Origin: Ferrovibrio xuzhouensis
GTDB lineage: Bacteria; Pseudomonadota; Alphaproteobacteria; Ferrovibrionales; Ferrovibrionaceae
Length of the DNA stretch: 64,000 nt
Assembly: GCF_042648965.1 (NCBI RefSeq)
Contig: NZ_JBHRYJ010000001.1
Coordinates: forward strand, 1,240,001 to 1,304,000
Direction of reading: 5' to 3'
A program made the translations under genes and the position numbers. Position 1 is the stretch's first letter. Each line of letters starts with the position of its first letter. Below the pieces are notes generated by a model, which had not been told where the DNA came from, ran no database searches, and saw nothing but the letters and a program-made list of their open reading frames with translations. Below, one piece after another: positions 8,430 through 17,313 of this stretch.

Positions 8430-9422
8430 ATGTCCGACACCTTCCGCGCCGTACTGATCGAGGATGTCGACGGCAAGCCGAAAGCCGCCTTCAGGCAGCT
8501 GAAACTGTCCGACCTGCCACAGCATGACGTGCTGGTCGAGGTCGCCTATTCGACCCTGAACTACAAGGACGGCCTGGCACTGACCGGCGGCCGCATCGCC
8601 CGCAAGCTGCCCATGGTCGGCGGCATCGACATCGCCGGCACCGTGGTGGAATCGACCAGTGCCGAGTTCAGGCCCGGCGACAAGGTGGTGGTGAACGGCT
8701 TCGGCCTGTCGGAAACCCAGTGGGGCGGTTATGCGAAATATGCCCGGCTGAAAAGCGAGTGGCTGGTGCATCCGCCGGATGCCTTCTCGCTGCAGGAGGC
8801 CATGGCCATCGGCACTGCCGGCTATACCGCGATGCTCTGCGTGCAGGCCCTGGAAGATGCCGGACTGACGCCGGACAAGGACGCGGAAGTGCTGGTCACC
8901 GGTGCCGCCGGCGGCGTCGGCTCGGTCGCCGTCACCCTGCTGGCGCAGAAGGGCTATCGCGTCATCGCCGCGACCGGGCGGCCGGAGACCCATGACTATC
9001 TGGCATCGCTCGGCGCTGCCGGCTTTGTCGATCGCGCGGAACTCGCCCAGAAGGGCGCACCGATGGCGAAGGAGCGCTGGACGGCCGCCGTCGATTCGGT
9101 CGGCGGCCAGACTCTGGCGACCGTGCTGTCCCAGGTGAAATACGGCGGCTGGGTCGCCGCCTGCGGCCTGGCGGGCGGTACCGACCTGCCGGCCAGCGTG
9201 TTTCCCTTCATCCTGCGCAATGTCAGCCTGCTCGGCATCGATTCGGTGATGGCGCCGATGCATCGCCGCAAGCGCGCCTGGTGGCAGCTCGCCAAGGACC
9301 TGCCGAAGGACAAGCTGGCCGCCATGGCGGAGGTGCATCCGCTGTCGGAGATTTTCGAGCTGGCGCCGAAGATCCTCGCCGGCCAGGTGCGCGGCCGCGC
9401 CGTCATCGACATCAACGCCTGA
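8430..9422 (+). CDS. acuI: Acrylyl-CoA reductase (NADPH)-type MDR oxidoreductase
   Basis: A 330-residue medium-chain reductase of the YhdH/AcuI family, which reduces acrylyl-CoA to propionyl-CoA with NADPH. Key features are the N-terminal substrate region YSTLNYKDGLALTG (about residues 40-53), PMVGGIDIAGTV, the nucleotide-binding VTGAAGGVGSVA (about 155-166), and DSVGGQTLA. No zinc-site cysteines are present, as expected for this family. The length is standard. Its neighbours, thiolase and feruloyl-CoA synthase, suggest it could act on another enoyl-CoA in the same route; the annotated substrate is by homology only. Confidence 0.88.
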   Translation: MSDTFRAVLIEDVDGKPKAAFRQLKLSDLPQHDVLVEVAYSTLNYKDGLALTGGRIARKLPMVGGIDIAGTVVESTSAEFRPGDKVVVNGFGLSETQWGGYAKYARLKSEWLVHPPDAFSLQEAMAIGTAGYTAMLCVQALEDAGLTPDKDAEVLVTGAAGGVGSVAVTLLAQKGYRVIAATGRPETHDYLASLGAAGFVDRAELAQKGAPMAKERWTAAVDSVGGQTLATVLSQVKYGGWVAACGLAGGTDLPASVFPFILRNVSLLGIDSVMAPMHRRKRAWWQLAKDLPKDKLAAMAEVHPLSEIFELAPKILAGQVRGRAVIDINA

Positions 9423-9500
9423 TTTCTCCGGTCTGCTGATTCTGCCGCCCTGCTGATTCTGCTTGAGCGGCGGGCCGCATCGGGTATCATGCGGCCATAA

Positions 9501-9519
9501 TTGTAATGCTGGGTTACAA
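9501..9519 (+). promoter_or_regulatory. Palindromic operator upstream of feruloyl-CoA synthase
   Basis: TTGTAATGCTGGGTTACAA is a perfect inverted repeat with 6-base arms and a 7-base spacer, ending 33 bases before the ATG of the feruloyl-CoA synthase gene. Size and symmetry fit a MarR- or TetR-type dimer. FerR/FerC-like MarR repressors are known to control ferulate genes elsewhere. No such regulator gene is in this window. Confidence 0.5.
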
Positions 9520-9552
9520 ACCCCGGCAGGGAAGAAACGACCGGAGGATGCC

Positions 9553-11352
9553 ATGACCGACGCCCGGATTGCCGGCGCGGCCAAACCGCCATTCATCGCC
9601 CTCGATCTGGCCACACCGCGCATCCGCCGCCGCGCGCATGGCGATGGCGGCTTTATCCTCGAATCGGAAGAACCGCTCGGCTCCTACGCCGACCATGCCG
9701 GACTGCTGCTGCAGAAACATGCCGGGGCGCGGCCCGACGCGGTTTTCATCGCCGAGCGCAGCGTCACCGCGGCCGATGGCTGGCGCCGCATCACCTATGG
9801 CGAAGCCTGGGCGGCGGCGCGGCGCATTGCACAGAGCCTGCTCGACCGTGGCCTCGGCCAGCAGGATGCGATCCTGATCCTGTCGGGCAACAGCATCGAC
9901 CATGCGCTGCTGATGCTGGGCGGCTTCGTCGCCGGCGTGCCGGTGGTGCCGGTGAGCGTCGCCTATTCGCTGATGAGCGGCGACTTCGCCAAGGTGCACC
10001 ACATCTTCGGGCTGGTGAAACCGAAACTGGTCTATGCCGCCGGCGCCCCGTTTGCGAAAGTGCTGGCGGCCCTGCCGGCCGGAGTCGAGCAGGTCACCGA
10101 TCTCGCCACCCTGCTGGCAACCGCGCCGACTGCCGCAGTGGATGCGCGCTTCGGGGCGATCCGGCCCGACTGGGTGTCGAAGTATCTGTTCACCTCCGGC
10201 TCCACCGGCCTGCCCAAGGGGGTGATCAACACCCACCGCATGATGATGAGCAACCAGCAGGCCATCGCGCAGATCTGGCCGTTCCTGAAGGCGACGCCGC
10301 CGGTGCTGCTCGACTGGCTGCCGTGGAACCACACCTTCGGCGGCAATCACAATTTCAACATGGTGCTGCGCCAGGGCGGCACCTTGCATATCGACGACGG
10401 CAAGCCGGCGCCGGGCCTGGTCGAGAAGACCATTGCCAACCTGCGCGAGGTCTCGCCCACGGTCTATTTCAACGTGCCGGCCGGTTACGCCATGCTGCTA
10501 CCGCATCTGGAAAAGGACGACGCGCTCTGCCGCCGCTTCTTCAACCGGCTGCAGATGATCTTCTATGCCGGCGCCGCCCTGCCGCCCGACCTGTGGACCC
10601 GGCTCGAGGCGCTGTCGATCCATGTGCTGGGCAAGCGCGTCTGCATGACCTCGAGCTGGGGTTCGACCGAGACGGCGCCGATGGCGACCGCGGCGCATTA
10701 TCCGATCGAACGGGCCGGCGTGATCGGCGTGCCGGTGCCCGGCGTGCAGGTGAAATTCGTGCCCAGCGCCGGCAAGTTCGAGGTCCGCGTCAAGGGCCCG
10801 AACGTGACGCCGGGCTATCTCGGCAACCCGGAGCAGACCCGCAAGGCCTTCGACGAGGACGGCTTCTACTGCATGGGTGATGCGGCGAAGCTGGCCGATG
10901 ACGCCGCGCCCGAGCGCGGCATGGTCTTCGATGGCCGCATTGCCGAGGACTTCAAGCTGACGACCGGGACCTGGGTGCATGTCGGCGGTGTGCGCGTGGC
11001 AGCCCTCGCCGCCTGTTCGCCGTTGCTGCAGGATGCCGTGGTGACCGGGCAGGATCGCGACTCCGTCGGCCTGCTGGCCTGGCCGACCGCCGCGGCGAAA
11101 GAGCTGGAGCCGGCGGCCCTGCACCGGCAGATCGCCGAACGGCTGGCCGCATACAATACGACACAGGGTGGCTCGTCGCTGCAGGTGCGCCGCGTGCTGC
11201 TGCTGTCCGAACCGCCGCAGATCGACGCCAACGAGATTACCGACAAGGGCTATATCAACCAGCGCGCCACGCTGGAGCGCCGGCAGGCCGATGTCGAAAA
11301 ACTTTACGCAGTTGACCCAGCGGCAGACGTGATCATCGTCACCGACAGATAG
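9553..11352 (+). CDS. fcs: Feruloyl-CoA synthase
   Basis: A 599-residue acyl-adenylate-forming ligase that activates ferulate and related hydroxycinnamates to CoA thioesters, the first step of conversion toward vanillin. The ATP loop is TSGSTGLPKGVINTH, the next core is GSTETAP, and FKLTTGTWVHVGG near residue 475 is the feruloyl-CoA synthase variant of the hinge region. The protein is longer at the N terminus than typical acetyl-CoA synthetase relatives, as in this subfamily. The start has GGAGGATGCC before ATG. The partner enoyl-CoA hydratase/aldolase is not adjacent, although an EchA homologue lies at 46.2 kb. Confidence 0.88.
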   Translation: MTDARIAGAAKPPFIALDLATPRIRRRAHGDGGFILESEEPLGSYADHAGLLLQKHAGARPDAVFIAERSVTAADGWRRITYGEAWAAARRIAQSLLDRGLGQQDAILILSGNSIDHALLMLGGFVAGVPVVPVSVAYSLMSGDFAKVHHIFGLVKPKLVYAAGAPFAKVLAALPAGVEQVTDLATLLATAPTAAVDARFGAIRPDWVSKYLFTSGSTGLPKGVINTHRMMMSNQQAIAQIWPFLKATPPVLLDWLPWNHTFGGNHNFNMVLRQGGTLHIDDGKPAPGLVEKTIANLREVSPTVYFNVPAGYAMLLPHLEKDDALCRRFFNRLQMIFYAGAALPPDLWTRLEALSIHVLGKRVCMTSSWGSTETAPMATAAHYPIERAGVIGVPVPGVQVKFVPSAGKFEVRVKGPNVTPGYLGNPEQTRKAFDEDGFYCMGDAAKLADDAAPERGMVFDGRIAEDFKLTTGTWVHVGGVRVAALAACSPLLQDAVVTGQDRDSVGLLAWPTAAAKELEPAALHRQIAERLAAYNTTQGGSSLQVRRVLLLSEPPQIDANEITDKGYINQRATLERRQADVEKLYAVDPAADVIIVTDR

Positions 11353-11425
11353 CATTCACTGCCCTATATCATGCGTTCATGGATGCATCCGCCACGGCGG
11401 TTGCACGACCCCGTTGGAGACATGA

Positions 11426-12010
11426 ATGACGCGACGCTTTGTCGCCACGCTGGCGCTTGGCCTGCTGTTGGTGATGGGGGTGGCGTTTGGCGCCCTGACC
11501 CATCGCCAGGCCGATCCGGCTGCCCGCACCGCCGGCGAGACGCCTGCGGCCATCGAACAGAAGCCGCTGGTGGCGGCGCTGACCGATGGCGATTCGACGG
11601 CCGCCGAACGCAATCTCTACCCCGCCCCGGAAACCGTTCTGCAGATGGCCGACCAGCTGGCGTTGGCGCCGGCGCAGCGCCAGGACCTGCGCGCCCTGCA
11701 GCAGAAATCCGATGGCGAGCTGAACGCACTGAGCCGGCGCATCGCCCTCGAGGAACGCCGGCTCGATTTCGCCTTCGCCCAGAACAACATCAGCCCGGCG
11801 CGCATTGATGGCATCACCGCCCAGCTCGGCGCCCTGCAGGGCCGCCTGCGCGCCGTGCGGCTGCGCAGCCATCTGGCCGCCCATGACGTCCTGACGCCGC
11901 AACAGCTGCTGCGCTACGCCAAGCTGCGCGGCTTCCAGCCGGCGCCGCCGGACCTCTACGACGATCTCGATCCCGACAAGATGGATGGCGGCGGCCGCGA
12001 CGGCTACTAG
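11426..12010 (+). CDS. Spy/CpxP-like periplasmic metal-stress protein
   Basis: A 194-residue exported protein with an N-terminal hydrophobic segment (about residues 5-25) consistent with a signal peptide or anchor. The body is helical and Arg/Gln/Leu-rich, with ADQLALAPAQRQDLRALQ and LTPQQLLRYAKLR. These resemble the two LTxxQ-type motifs of Spy/CpxP/heavy-metal-resistance proteins that act as periplasmic chaperones or sensors. The acidic, glycine-rich tail (DDLDPDKMDGGG) is not part of that fold. It converges on dedA, and the two stops overlap by four bases. The specific stress it senses is unknown. Confidence 0.6.
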   Translation: MTRRFVATLALGLLLVMGVAFGALTHRQADPAARTAGETPAAIEQKPLVAALTDGDSTAAERNLYPAPETVLQMADQLALAPAQRQDLRALQQKSDGELNALSRRIALEERRLDFAFAQNNISPARIDGITAQLGALQGRLRAVRLRSHLAAHDVLTPQQLLRYAKLRGFQPAPPDLYDDLDPDKMDGGGRDGY

Positions 12011-12579
12011 CCGATGCGGCGACGGATCACGCCTGCCAGCCAGCGCGCCGCGAAGTAAAACAGCACGCAGAGCACGCCGGCCGCGAACAGATGCTGCTCG
12101 ACGGCCTTGAGCCGGCCGAGCACGGCTTCCACCGCCTCGCCGAACACATAGCCGATCACCGCGAACAGGCAGGCCCAGACGGCAGCCGCCAGCAGATTGA
12201 GCAGCACGAAGCGCCGGGCCGGGATGTCACTGAGGCCGATCGCCACCGGCGCGACATTGCGGATGCCGTAGACGAAGCGGAAGCCGAGGATGAACAGTGT
12301 CGGATTGCGTTCGAGCCAGCGCGACGCCGGCGCCAGCCGCGCCGCCAGGCCCGGCCGGCGGTCGAGCCAGCGCCGGCCGTGATAGCGCGCCAGCAGGAAC
12401 CACAGCTGGTCGCCGGCCGCCGAACCGATAAAGGCGGCCAGGATCGTCCAGCCGAGGTTGAGATAGCCCTGATGCGCGGCGAAACCCGCCAGCACCAGGA
12501 TGGTCTCACCTTCCAGGAAAGTGCCGACCACAACCGCGAGATAGCCGAATTCGTCGATCAGCTGGGCGAGATGATGCAT
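12007..12579 (-). CDS. DedA family membrane protein
   Basis: A 190-residue integral membrane protein of the DedA/SNARE-associated family, linked to undecaprenyl-phosphate or phospholipid flipping. It shows FLEGETILVLAGF, a FGD-like SAAGDQLWFLLARYHG, and FRFVYGIRNVAPVAIGLS, with five or so hydrophobic stretches. I placed the start at 12579 (MHHLAQ) because the longer frame extends into cysQ with Arg-rich non-family sequence. The ATG overlaps the cysQ stop by one base (TGATG), indicating translational coupling. Confidence 0.85.
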   Translation of the reverse strand: MHHLAQLIDEFGYLAVVVGTFLEGETILVLAGFAAHQGYLNLGWTILAAFIGSAAGDQLWFLLARYHGRRWLDRRPGLAARLAPASRWLERNPTLFILGFRFVYGIRNVAPVAIGLSDIPARRFVLLNLLAAAVWACLFAVIGYVFGEAVEAVLGRLKAVEQHLFAAGVLCVLFYFAARWLAGVIRRRIG

Positions 12580-13376
12580 CAGCCCACCAGTCCGCGCGCC
12601 AGATAGCCGGGATTGCGGAAGCCCGGCTTGCCGTAAGACAGCGGCACGTCGTCCCAGGTGATGACGGCGCCGCCGGCGGCTTCCAGCACGGCCTGGCCTG
12701 CCGCGGTGTCCCATTCCATGATCGAGGCAAAGCGCGGATAGAGATCGGCGGCCCCTTCGGCGATGCGGCAGAATTTCAGCGACGAGCCCGCGGTGACTTC
12801 GGCGGCGACATGCTGCGTCGCCAGCCAGGCATCGGTCTCGGCGTCACGGTGGTTGCGGCTGACCAGCACGGTGGCGCCGTCAGCGGGGACCGCGCGGGCG
12901 CGGACCGGCGCGCCGGTGATGTCGTCAGGGCCGTCATAGCGCCGCGCCCCCTGCCCCGCCATGCCAAGCCAGGCGATGCCGCCGTCGCAGGCCGGCGCCA
13001 GCACGACGCCGAGCTGCGGCCGGCGGTCGGCACCGATCAGGGCGATGTTGACGGTGAAATCGCCGTTGCGGCCGATGAACTCGCGGGTGCCGTCGAGCGG
13101 ATCGACCAGCCAGAACGGGCCGGGCCCGAGCGCCGGCAGGCGGCCGCGCGCCGCCTGTTCCTCGGCGATCACCGGAATATCGGGGGTCAGCGCGCGCAGG
13201 CCGGCGAGGATCACCGCCTCGGCGGCCTCGTCGGCATCGGTGACCGGCGAATGGTCGGCCTTGGCGCGGCTGTCGAACGCCGTCGCGTAGACCTGCATGA
13301 TCACCGCACCGGCCTTGCGGGCCAGGGTCAGGATGGCCGGAGCCAGGATCTCGGGATGGTCGGACGGCACGGTCAT
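12579..13376 (-). CDS. cysQ: 3'(2'),5'-bisphosphate nucleotidase
   Basis: A 265-residue inositol-monophosphatase-superfamily enzyme that hydrolyses 3'-phosphoadenosine 5'-phosphate from sulfate assimilation. The metal-binding motifs are clear: SPVTDADEAAE, IAEEQAA, WLVDPLDGTREFIG (about residues 89-102) and EWDTAAGQAVLEAAGG. The length matches CysQ. It is followed with overlap by dedA, and a DUF3553 gene precedes it on the same strand by 18 bases. The order DUF3553-cysQ-dedA, divergent from chpT, may be one transcript. Confidence 0.9.
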   Translation of the reverse strand: MTVPSDHPEILAPAILTLARKAGAVIMQVYATAFDSRAKADHSPVTDADEAAEAVILAGLRALTPDIPVIAEEQAARGRLPALGPGPFWLVDPLDGTREFIGRNGDFTVNIALIGADRRPQLGVVLAPACDGGIAWLGMAGQGARRYDGPDDITGAPVRARAVPADGATVLVSRNHRDAETDAWLATQHVAAEVTAGSSLKFCRIAEGAADLYPRFASIMEWDTAAGQAVLEAAGGAVITWDDVPLSYGKPGFRNPGYLARGLVG

Positions 13377-13394
13377 CTTACGCTCGGGGAACTC

Positions 13395-13574
13395 TCAGGC
13401 TTCGGGTGGCTGGATAACACGCAGCGGCACCTGGTCGGTGTTGATCAGCTGCTTGCCGGCATGCAGGAAATTGACGGTGACGCGCGATCCGATTGCCGAC
13501 TGGACCTGGCCGGCGCCCCAGTCGGGCTGATAGGGGTGTTCCACCCAGTCGCCCGGTGCATATGATGCCTGCAT
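13395..13574 (-). CDS. DUF3553 family small protein
   Basis: A 59-residue ORF, starting MQASYAPGDWVEHP. The core has GDWVEHPYQPDWGAGQV, then VTVNFLHAGKQLIN and VPLRVI. This is the compact beta-barrel (CarD/Tudor-like) pattern annotated as DUF3553, also found as the tail of some UvrD-type helicases, and often encoded beside chpT in Alphaproteobacteria. It is expected to bind nucleic acid or polymerase, but no function is established. It is transcribed divergently from chpT, with 121 bases between starts. Confidence 0.8.
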   Translation of the reverse strand: MQASYAPGDWVEHPYQPDWGAGQVQSAIGSRVTVNFLHAGKQLINTDQVPLRVIQPPEA

Positions 13575-13695
13575 GCGTGTTTCGGGTCCGCCTTCGGTGC
13601 CGCACCGCCGGTTGATCCCCCGCCCCGGCCGCTTTAGACAGGGCTATCCTAAACACGGCGGCACCCTGCTGCCACCATGCCACCGGGGAAAATCC

Positions 13696-14334
13696 ATGTC
13701 CGGCACCGCCGATGTTCCCGCTGAAGACCTCGACCTGGTCGCGCTGATCTGCTCGCGGCTCTGCCACGACCTCGCCGGCAGCATCGGCGCCATCAACAAC
13801 GGCATCGAGCTGCTGGCCGAGGAAACCGACCCCGCCATGCGCGACGAGGCGATCGGCCTGATCGCCATGTCGGGCGGCGACGCGGCACGGCGGCTGGCGT
13901 TTTTCCGCCAGGCGCTCGGTGCCTCGGGCAGCCTGGACGAGCCGCTGGCGCTGCCCGAACTGGCGCGGGTGGCCGAGGCCTATTTCGCCGGCGGCAAGAT
14001 CACCGCCATCCTGCCCGACGAGCCGGCCGGCAGCCTGCCCAAGCCGCTCGGCAAGGCCGTGCTGCTGCTGCTGCTGCTCGCCGCCCAGGCTCTGGTGCGC
14101 GGCGGCACGCTGACGCTGGCCCGCGATACGGCGAAAAACGGCTGGCGTATCACCGGCCAGGGCAGCAGCCTGCGCTGGTCCGAGACGGCGGCGGCCGGCC
14201 TCGGCGACGGCGACTGGCCGCGCGAACCGCAGGCAGCGCTGGCCCGTTATGCACGGAAGCTGGCCGCCATGGCCGGCTGCCGCATCGCCGTGCGGACCGG
14301 CGACGACACCGTGACCATCAGCGTCGCGCCGTAA
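13696..14334 (+). CDS. chpT: Histidine phosphotransferase ChpT
   Basis: A 212-residue protein of the CckA-ChpT-CtrA/CpdR phosphorelay. The N-terminal dimerisation helices include LICSRLCHDLAGSIGAINNG, where His24 is the expected phosphoacceptor. The C-terminal half is a degenerate HATPase-like domain with no ATP-binding boxes, as known for ChpT. The start is the ATG after GGGGAAAATCC; the upstream in-frame ATG at 13573 lacks a site and lies inside the DUF3553 promoter. Its response-regulator partner CtrA is encoded 2.3 kb away, an unusually close pairing. Confidence 0.9.
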   Translation: MSGTADVPAEDLDLVALICSRLCHDLAGSIGAINNGIELLAEETDPAMRDEAIGLIAMSGGDAARRLAFFRQALGASGSLDEPLALPELARVAEAYFAGGKITAILPDEPAGSLPKPLGKAVLLLLLLAAQALVRGGTLTLARDTAKNGWRITGQGSSLRWSETAAAGLGDGDWPREPQAALARYARKLAAMAGCRIAVRTGDDTVTISVAP

Positions 14335-14435
14335 TCCGCACGGCATTGCCGCGGGCAACGGCTTTCCGGGCCTGGCGGGTTGCGCCGGCCGGATACGGTC
14401 GTCATGCTCGGCCCTTATCAAGAGGACGTCCGCCG

Positions 14436-16133
14436 ATGATCGAAGCCTCCTGGCGCAACCGCGCCACCGCCCCCTTCATGCCCGAGAAGACGCCGGCCAG
14501 CGCCAGCGGCGGCATGGTGGTGACCAATCATCCGCTGGCCTCTGCGGCCGGCGCCGAGATGCTGGCGTCCGGCGGCAACGCCATCGATGCGGCGATTGCC
14601 GCGCTGTTCACGCTGACCGTGGTCGAGCCGATGATGGTCGGCATTTTCGGCGGCGGCATGGCGCATATCCGCCTCGGTGACGGCAGCCACCGGGTGATCG
14701 ACGGGCTGGCGACCGCGCCGGCCGCCGCCGGGCCCGAGACCTATCGCGCCACCAGCGACACGCCGGGCCCGAGCTATCTCGAGACCGAGGGCCGCGAGAA
14801 TGCGGTCGGCGCGAAAGCCGTCGCCGTGCCCGGCACGCTCAAGGGCTGGTGCGAGGCGCTCGCCCGCTTCGGCCGCCTGCCGCTCGCCGATGTGATGGAA
14901 CCCGCCATCCGCCATGCCGCACGCGGTTTCACGGTGACGCCGTATCTGTCGGAATGCGCCGCCGAGGCCGCCGGCGACCTGGCGCAGAATGCCGAGATCG
15001 CGCAGCTCTATCTGCCCGGCGGCAAGCCGTTGCCGGCCGGATCGAAACTGGTGCAGTCGGATTATGCCGCGAGCCTGCGGCAGATCGCCGCCCATGGGCC
15101 GGCCGCCCTGTATGGCGGCTCGCTCGGGCGCTGGGTCGTCGAGGGGCTGGAGGCCGCAAGCGGCCTGATCACGCTGGATGACCTGGCCGCCTATCGCACC
15201 ATCGAACGCGAACCGGTGCGCAGTCCCTATCGGGGCTACGAGATCGTCGGGCCGCCGCCGCCCTCGTCCGGCGGCGTGCACGTCGTGCAGATGCTGAACA
15301 TCCTCGAAGGCTTTGACATCGGCAGCATGGGATTTGGCTCGACCGATCATCTGCACCTGCTGGCAGAAGTGCTCAAGATCGCCTTCGCCGACCGCGCGGC
15401 GGCCACCGCCGACCCGGCCTTCGTCAACGTGCCGGTGGCCAAGCTGATTTCGAAGGCCTATGCCGACGAGCGCCGCGCGCAGATCGACATGGCCCGCGCG
15501 CAGAGCTGGAGCGCCGGGGTGGCGGCGGGTGAATCGCCGAACACCACCCATGTCACCGTGGCCGACCGCGACGGCAACATCATCGCCAGCACGCAGACGA
15601 TCAATTCGCTGTTCGGTGCCCGTTTCATCCTGCCCGGCACCGGCATCATCCCCAACAACTACATGTACCTGTTCGATCCGCATCCGGGCAAAGCCCTGTC
15701 GGTGGCGCCGGGCAAGCGCATCACCACCTCGATGGCACCGAGCATCATCCTGAAGGACGGCAAGCCGGCCTATGCGCTCGGCCTGCCGGGGGGCTTACGC
15801 ATCTTCGGCTCGGCCATGCAGGCGATGGTCAACCTGATCGACCACGGCATGGACCTGCAGGAAGCGGTGGAAGCGCCGCGCCTGTGGACGCAGGGCCAGA
15901 AAGTCGAACTGGAAGAGGGCTTCGGCCCGGCGATCGGCAAGGCGCTGGCGGCACGCGGCCATGACGTGCTGCCGGTGCCCCATGTCGGCGGCGGCATGAA
16001 TGCGATCCGCTTCAACGCCGATGGCAGCATGACCGGTGCGGCCTGCTGGCGCGCCGACGGCACACCCATCGGCACCGGCGGCGGCCTTGCCCGCGAAGGC
16101 GTGCGCTTCTGGCCCGACCAGGCGCGACGCTAG
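14436..16133 (+). CDS. ggt: Gamma-glutamyltransferase family protein
   Basis: A 565-residue Ntn-hydrolase that is expected to self-cleave. The likely processing site and catalytic threonine is in NTTHVTVADRDGN (about residues 366-370), with downstream GLPGG in place of the usual GSPGG oxyanion motif. The large-subunit part has GGNAIDAAIAALFTLTVVEP and PPPPSSGGVH. No signal peptide is visible before the first family motif, so it may be cytoplasmic, as in the GGT-like group that acts on glutathione conjugates or other amides. The start chosen has AAGAGGACG upstream. Confidence 0.85.
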   Translation: MIEASWRNRATAPFMPEKTPASASGGMVVTNHPLASAAGAEMLASGGNAIDAAIAALFTLTVVEPMMVGIFGGGMAHIRLGDGSHRVIDGLATAPAAAGPETYRATSDTPGPSYLETEGRENAVGAKAVAVPGTLKGWCEALARFGRLPLADVMEPAIRHAARGFTVTPYLSECAAEAAGDLAQNAEIAQLYLPGGKPLPAGSKLVQSDYAASLRQIAAHGPAALYGGSLGRWVVEGLEAASGLITLDDLAAYRTIEREPVRSPYRGYEIVGPPPPSSGGVHVVQMLNILEGFDIGSMGFGSTDHLHLLAEVLKIAFADRAAATADPAFVNVPVAKLISKAYADERRAQIDMARAQSWSAGVAAGESPNTTHVTVADRDGNIIASTQTINSLFGARFILPGTGIIPNNYMYLFDPHPGKALSVAPGKRITTSMAPSIILKDGKPAYALGLPGGLRIFGSAMQAMVNLIDHGMDLQEAVEAPRLWTQGQKVELEEGFGPAIGKALAARGHDVLPVPHVGGGMNAIRFNADGSMTGAACWRADGTPIGTGGGLAREGVRFWPDQARR

Positions 16134-16136
16134 GGA

Positions 16137-16568
16137 CTAAAGCGCCACCAGGATCGCGCCGCCGGCGATCAGTGCGACGCCGAACCAGTTGAGCAGCGAC
16201 AGCTTCTCGCCCAGCAACAGGGCGCCGAAGATGGCGACGAAGACGACGCTGAGCTTGTCGACCGGCGCGACGCGGGCGGCATCGCCGATTTTCAGCGCGC
16301 GGAAATAGCACAGCCACGAAGCGCCGGTGGCGCAGCCCGACAGCACCAGATAGAGCCAGGTGCGGCCGGGCACGCTGCCCGGCGGCTGCCACTGGCCGGT
16401 GGCGATCAGGATCGCCGAGACTAGTGCCAGGATGACGATGGTGCGGATGAAGGTGGCGAAATCGGAGGCGACGGCCTCGACGCCGATCTTGGCGAAGATC
16501 GCGGTCAAAGCGGCGAAGCCGGCCGACAGCAGGGCCCAGAGCTGCCACTGGCCGAGCAGGGATTTCAT
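16137..16568 (-). CDS. Small single-domain EamA transporter
   Basis: A 143-residue membrane protein that amounts to one EamA repeat (about five hydrophobic segments), where standard DMT transporters have two. Motifs include FAALTAIFAKIGVEAV near the start and the typical PVDKLSVVFVAIFGALLLGEKLSL. Single-repeat EamA proteins exist as a family and probably dimerise. The start MKSLLGQW was chosen because the longer frame runs back into ctrA with no family sequence. It lies 25 bases after the ctrA stop and could ride on the ctrA transcript. The substrate is unknown. Confidence 0.8.
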   Translation of the reverse strand: MKSLLGQWQLWALLSAGFAALTAIFAKIGVEAVASDFATFIRTIVILALVSAILIATGQWQPPGSVPGRTWLYLVLSGCATGASWLCYFRALKIGDAARVAPVDKLSVVFVAIFGALLLGEKLSLLNWFGVALIAGGAILVAL

Positions 16569-16593
16569 GACCCCGAGTCCGCTTTGGGCGCGG

Positions 16594-17313
16594 CTAACGC
16601 GCGCCGGCGGCCCGCTTGGCGGTGGCGGCAACCGGTTCGACCTGGTCGCGCAGCACATAGCCGCGACCCCAGACCGTCTCGATGTAATTGTCGCCGCTGG
16701 TGGCGGAGGCGATCTTCTTGCGCAGCTTGCAGATGAAGACGTCGATGATCTTCAGCTCGGGCTCGTCCATGCCGCCGTAGAGATGGTTGAGGAACATCTC
16801 CTTGGTCAGGGTCGTGCCCTTGCGCAAGGACAGCAGCTCCAGCATGGCGTATTCCTTGCCGGTCAGATGCAGCCGGCCGCCCTCGACCTCGACCGACTTG
16901 GCGTCGAGGTTGACGGTCAGCTTGCCGGTCTGGATCACCGACTGGGAATGGCCCTTGGCGCGACGGACGATGGCGTTGATGCGGGCGACCAGCTCGTCCT
17001 TGTTGAACGGCTTGGTGATGTAGTCGTCGGCGCCGAAGCCGAGGCCCTTCACCTTCTTGTCCGCCTCGCCCATGCCCGAGAGGATCAGGATCGGGGTATC
17101 AACCTTGGCGGCACGCAGCTTTTTCAGCACATCGTAGCCGTGCATGTCGGGCAGGTTCAGGTCGAGCACGATGATGTCGTAGTCATACAGCTTGCCGAGG
17201 TCGAGACCCTCTTCGCCGTATTCCGTCCGGTAAACGTTAAAGCCTTCCTGGCCGAGCATCATCTCGATGCTCTTGGCCATCGCGGCGTCGTCCTCGATCA
17301 GCAGCACACGCAT
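16594..17313 (-). CDS. ctrA: Cell-cycle master regulator CtrA
   Basis: A 239-residue OmpR-type response regulator. The receiver has the acidic pair DD (8-9), phospho-acceptor Asp51 in IIVLDLNLPDMHGYDV, and the conserved ITKPF lysine. The C-terminal winged helix contains LTGKEYAMLELLSLRKG and EPELKIIDVFICKLRKK, which is diagnostic of CtrA. It controls division, DNA replication and flagellar genes in Alphaproteobacteria. The C terminus ends KRAAGAR, not in the two-alanine degron known from Caulobacter CtrA. It is divergent from fliI-fliJ, with several TTAA boxes and a GANTC methylation site in the shared upstream region. Confidence 0.96.
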   Translation of the reverse strand: MRVLLIEDDAAMAKSIEMMLGQEGFNVYRTEYGEEGLDLGKLYDYDIIVLDLNLPDMHGYDVLKKLRAAKVDTPILILSGMGEADKKVKGLGFGADDYITKPFNKDELVARINAIVRRAKGHSQSVIQTGKLTVNLDAKSVEVEGGRLHLTGKEYAMLELLSLRKGTTLTKEMFLNHLYGGMDEPELKIIDVFICKLRKKIASATSGDNYIETVWGRGYVLRDQVEPVAATAKRAAGAR

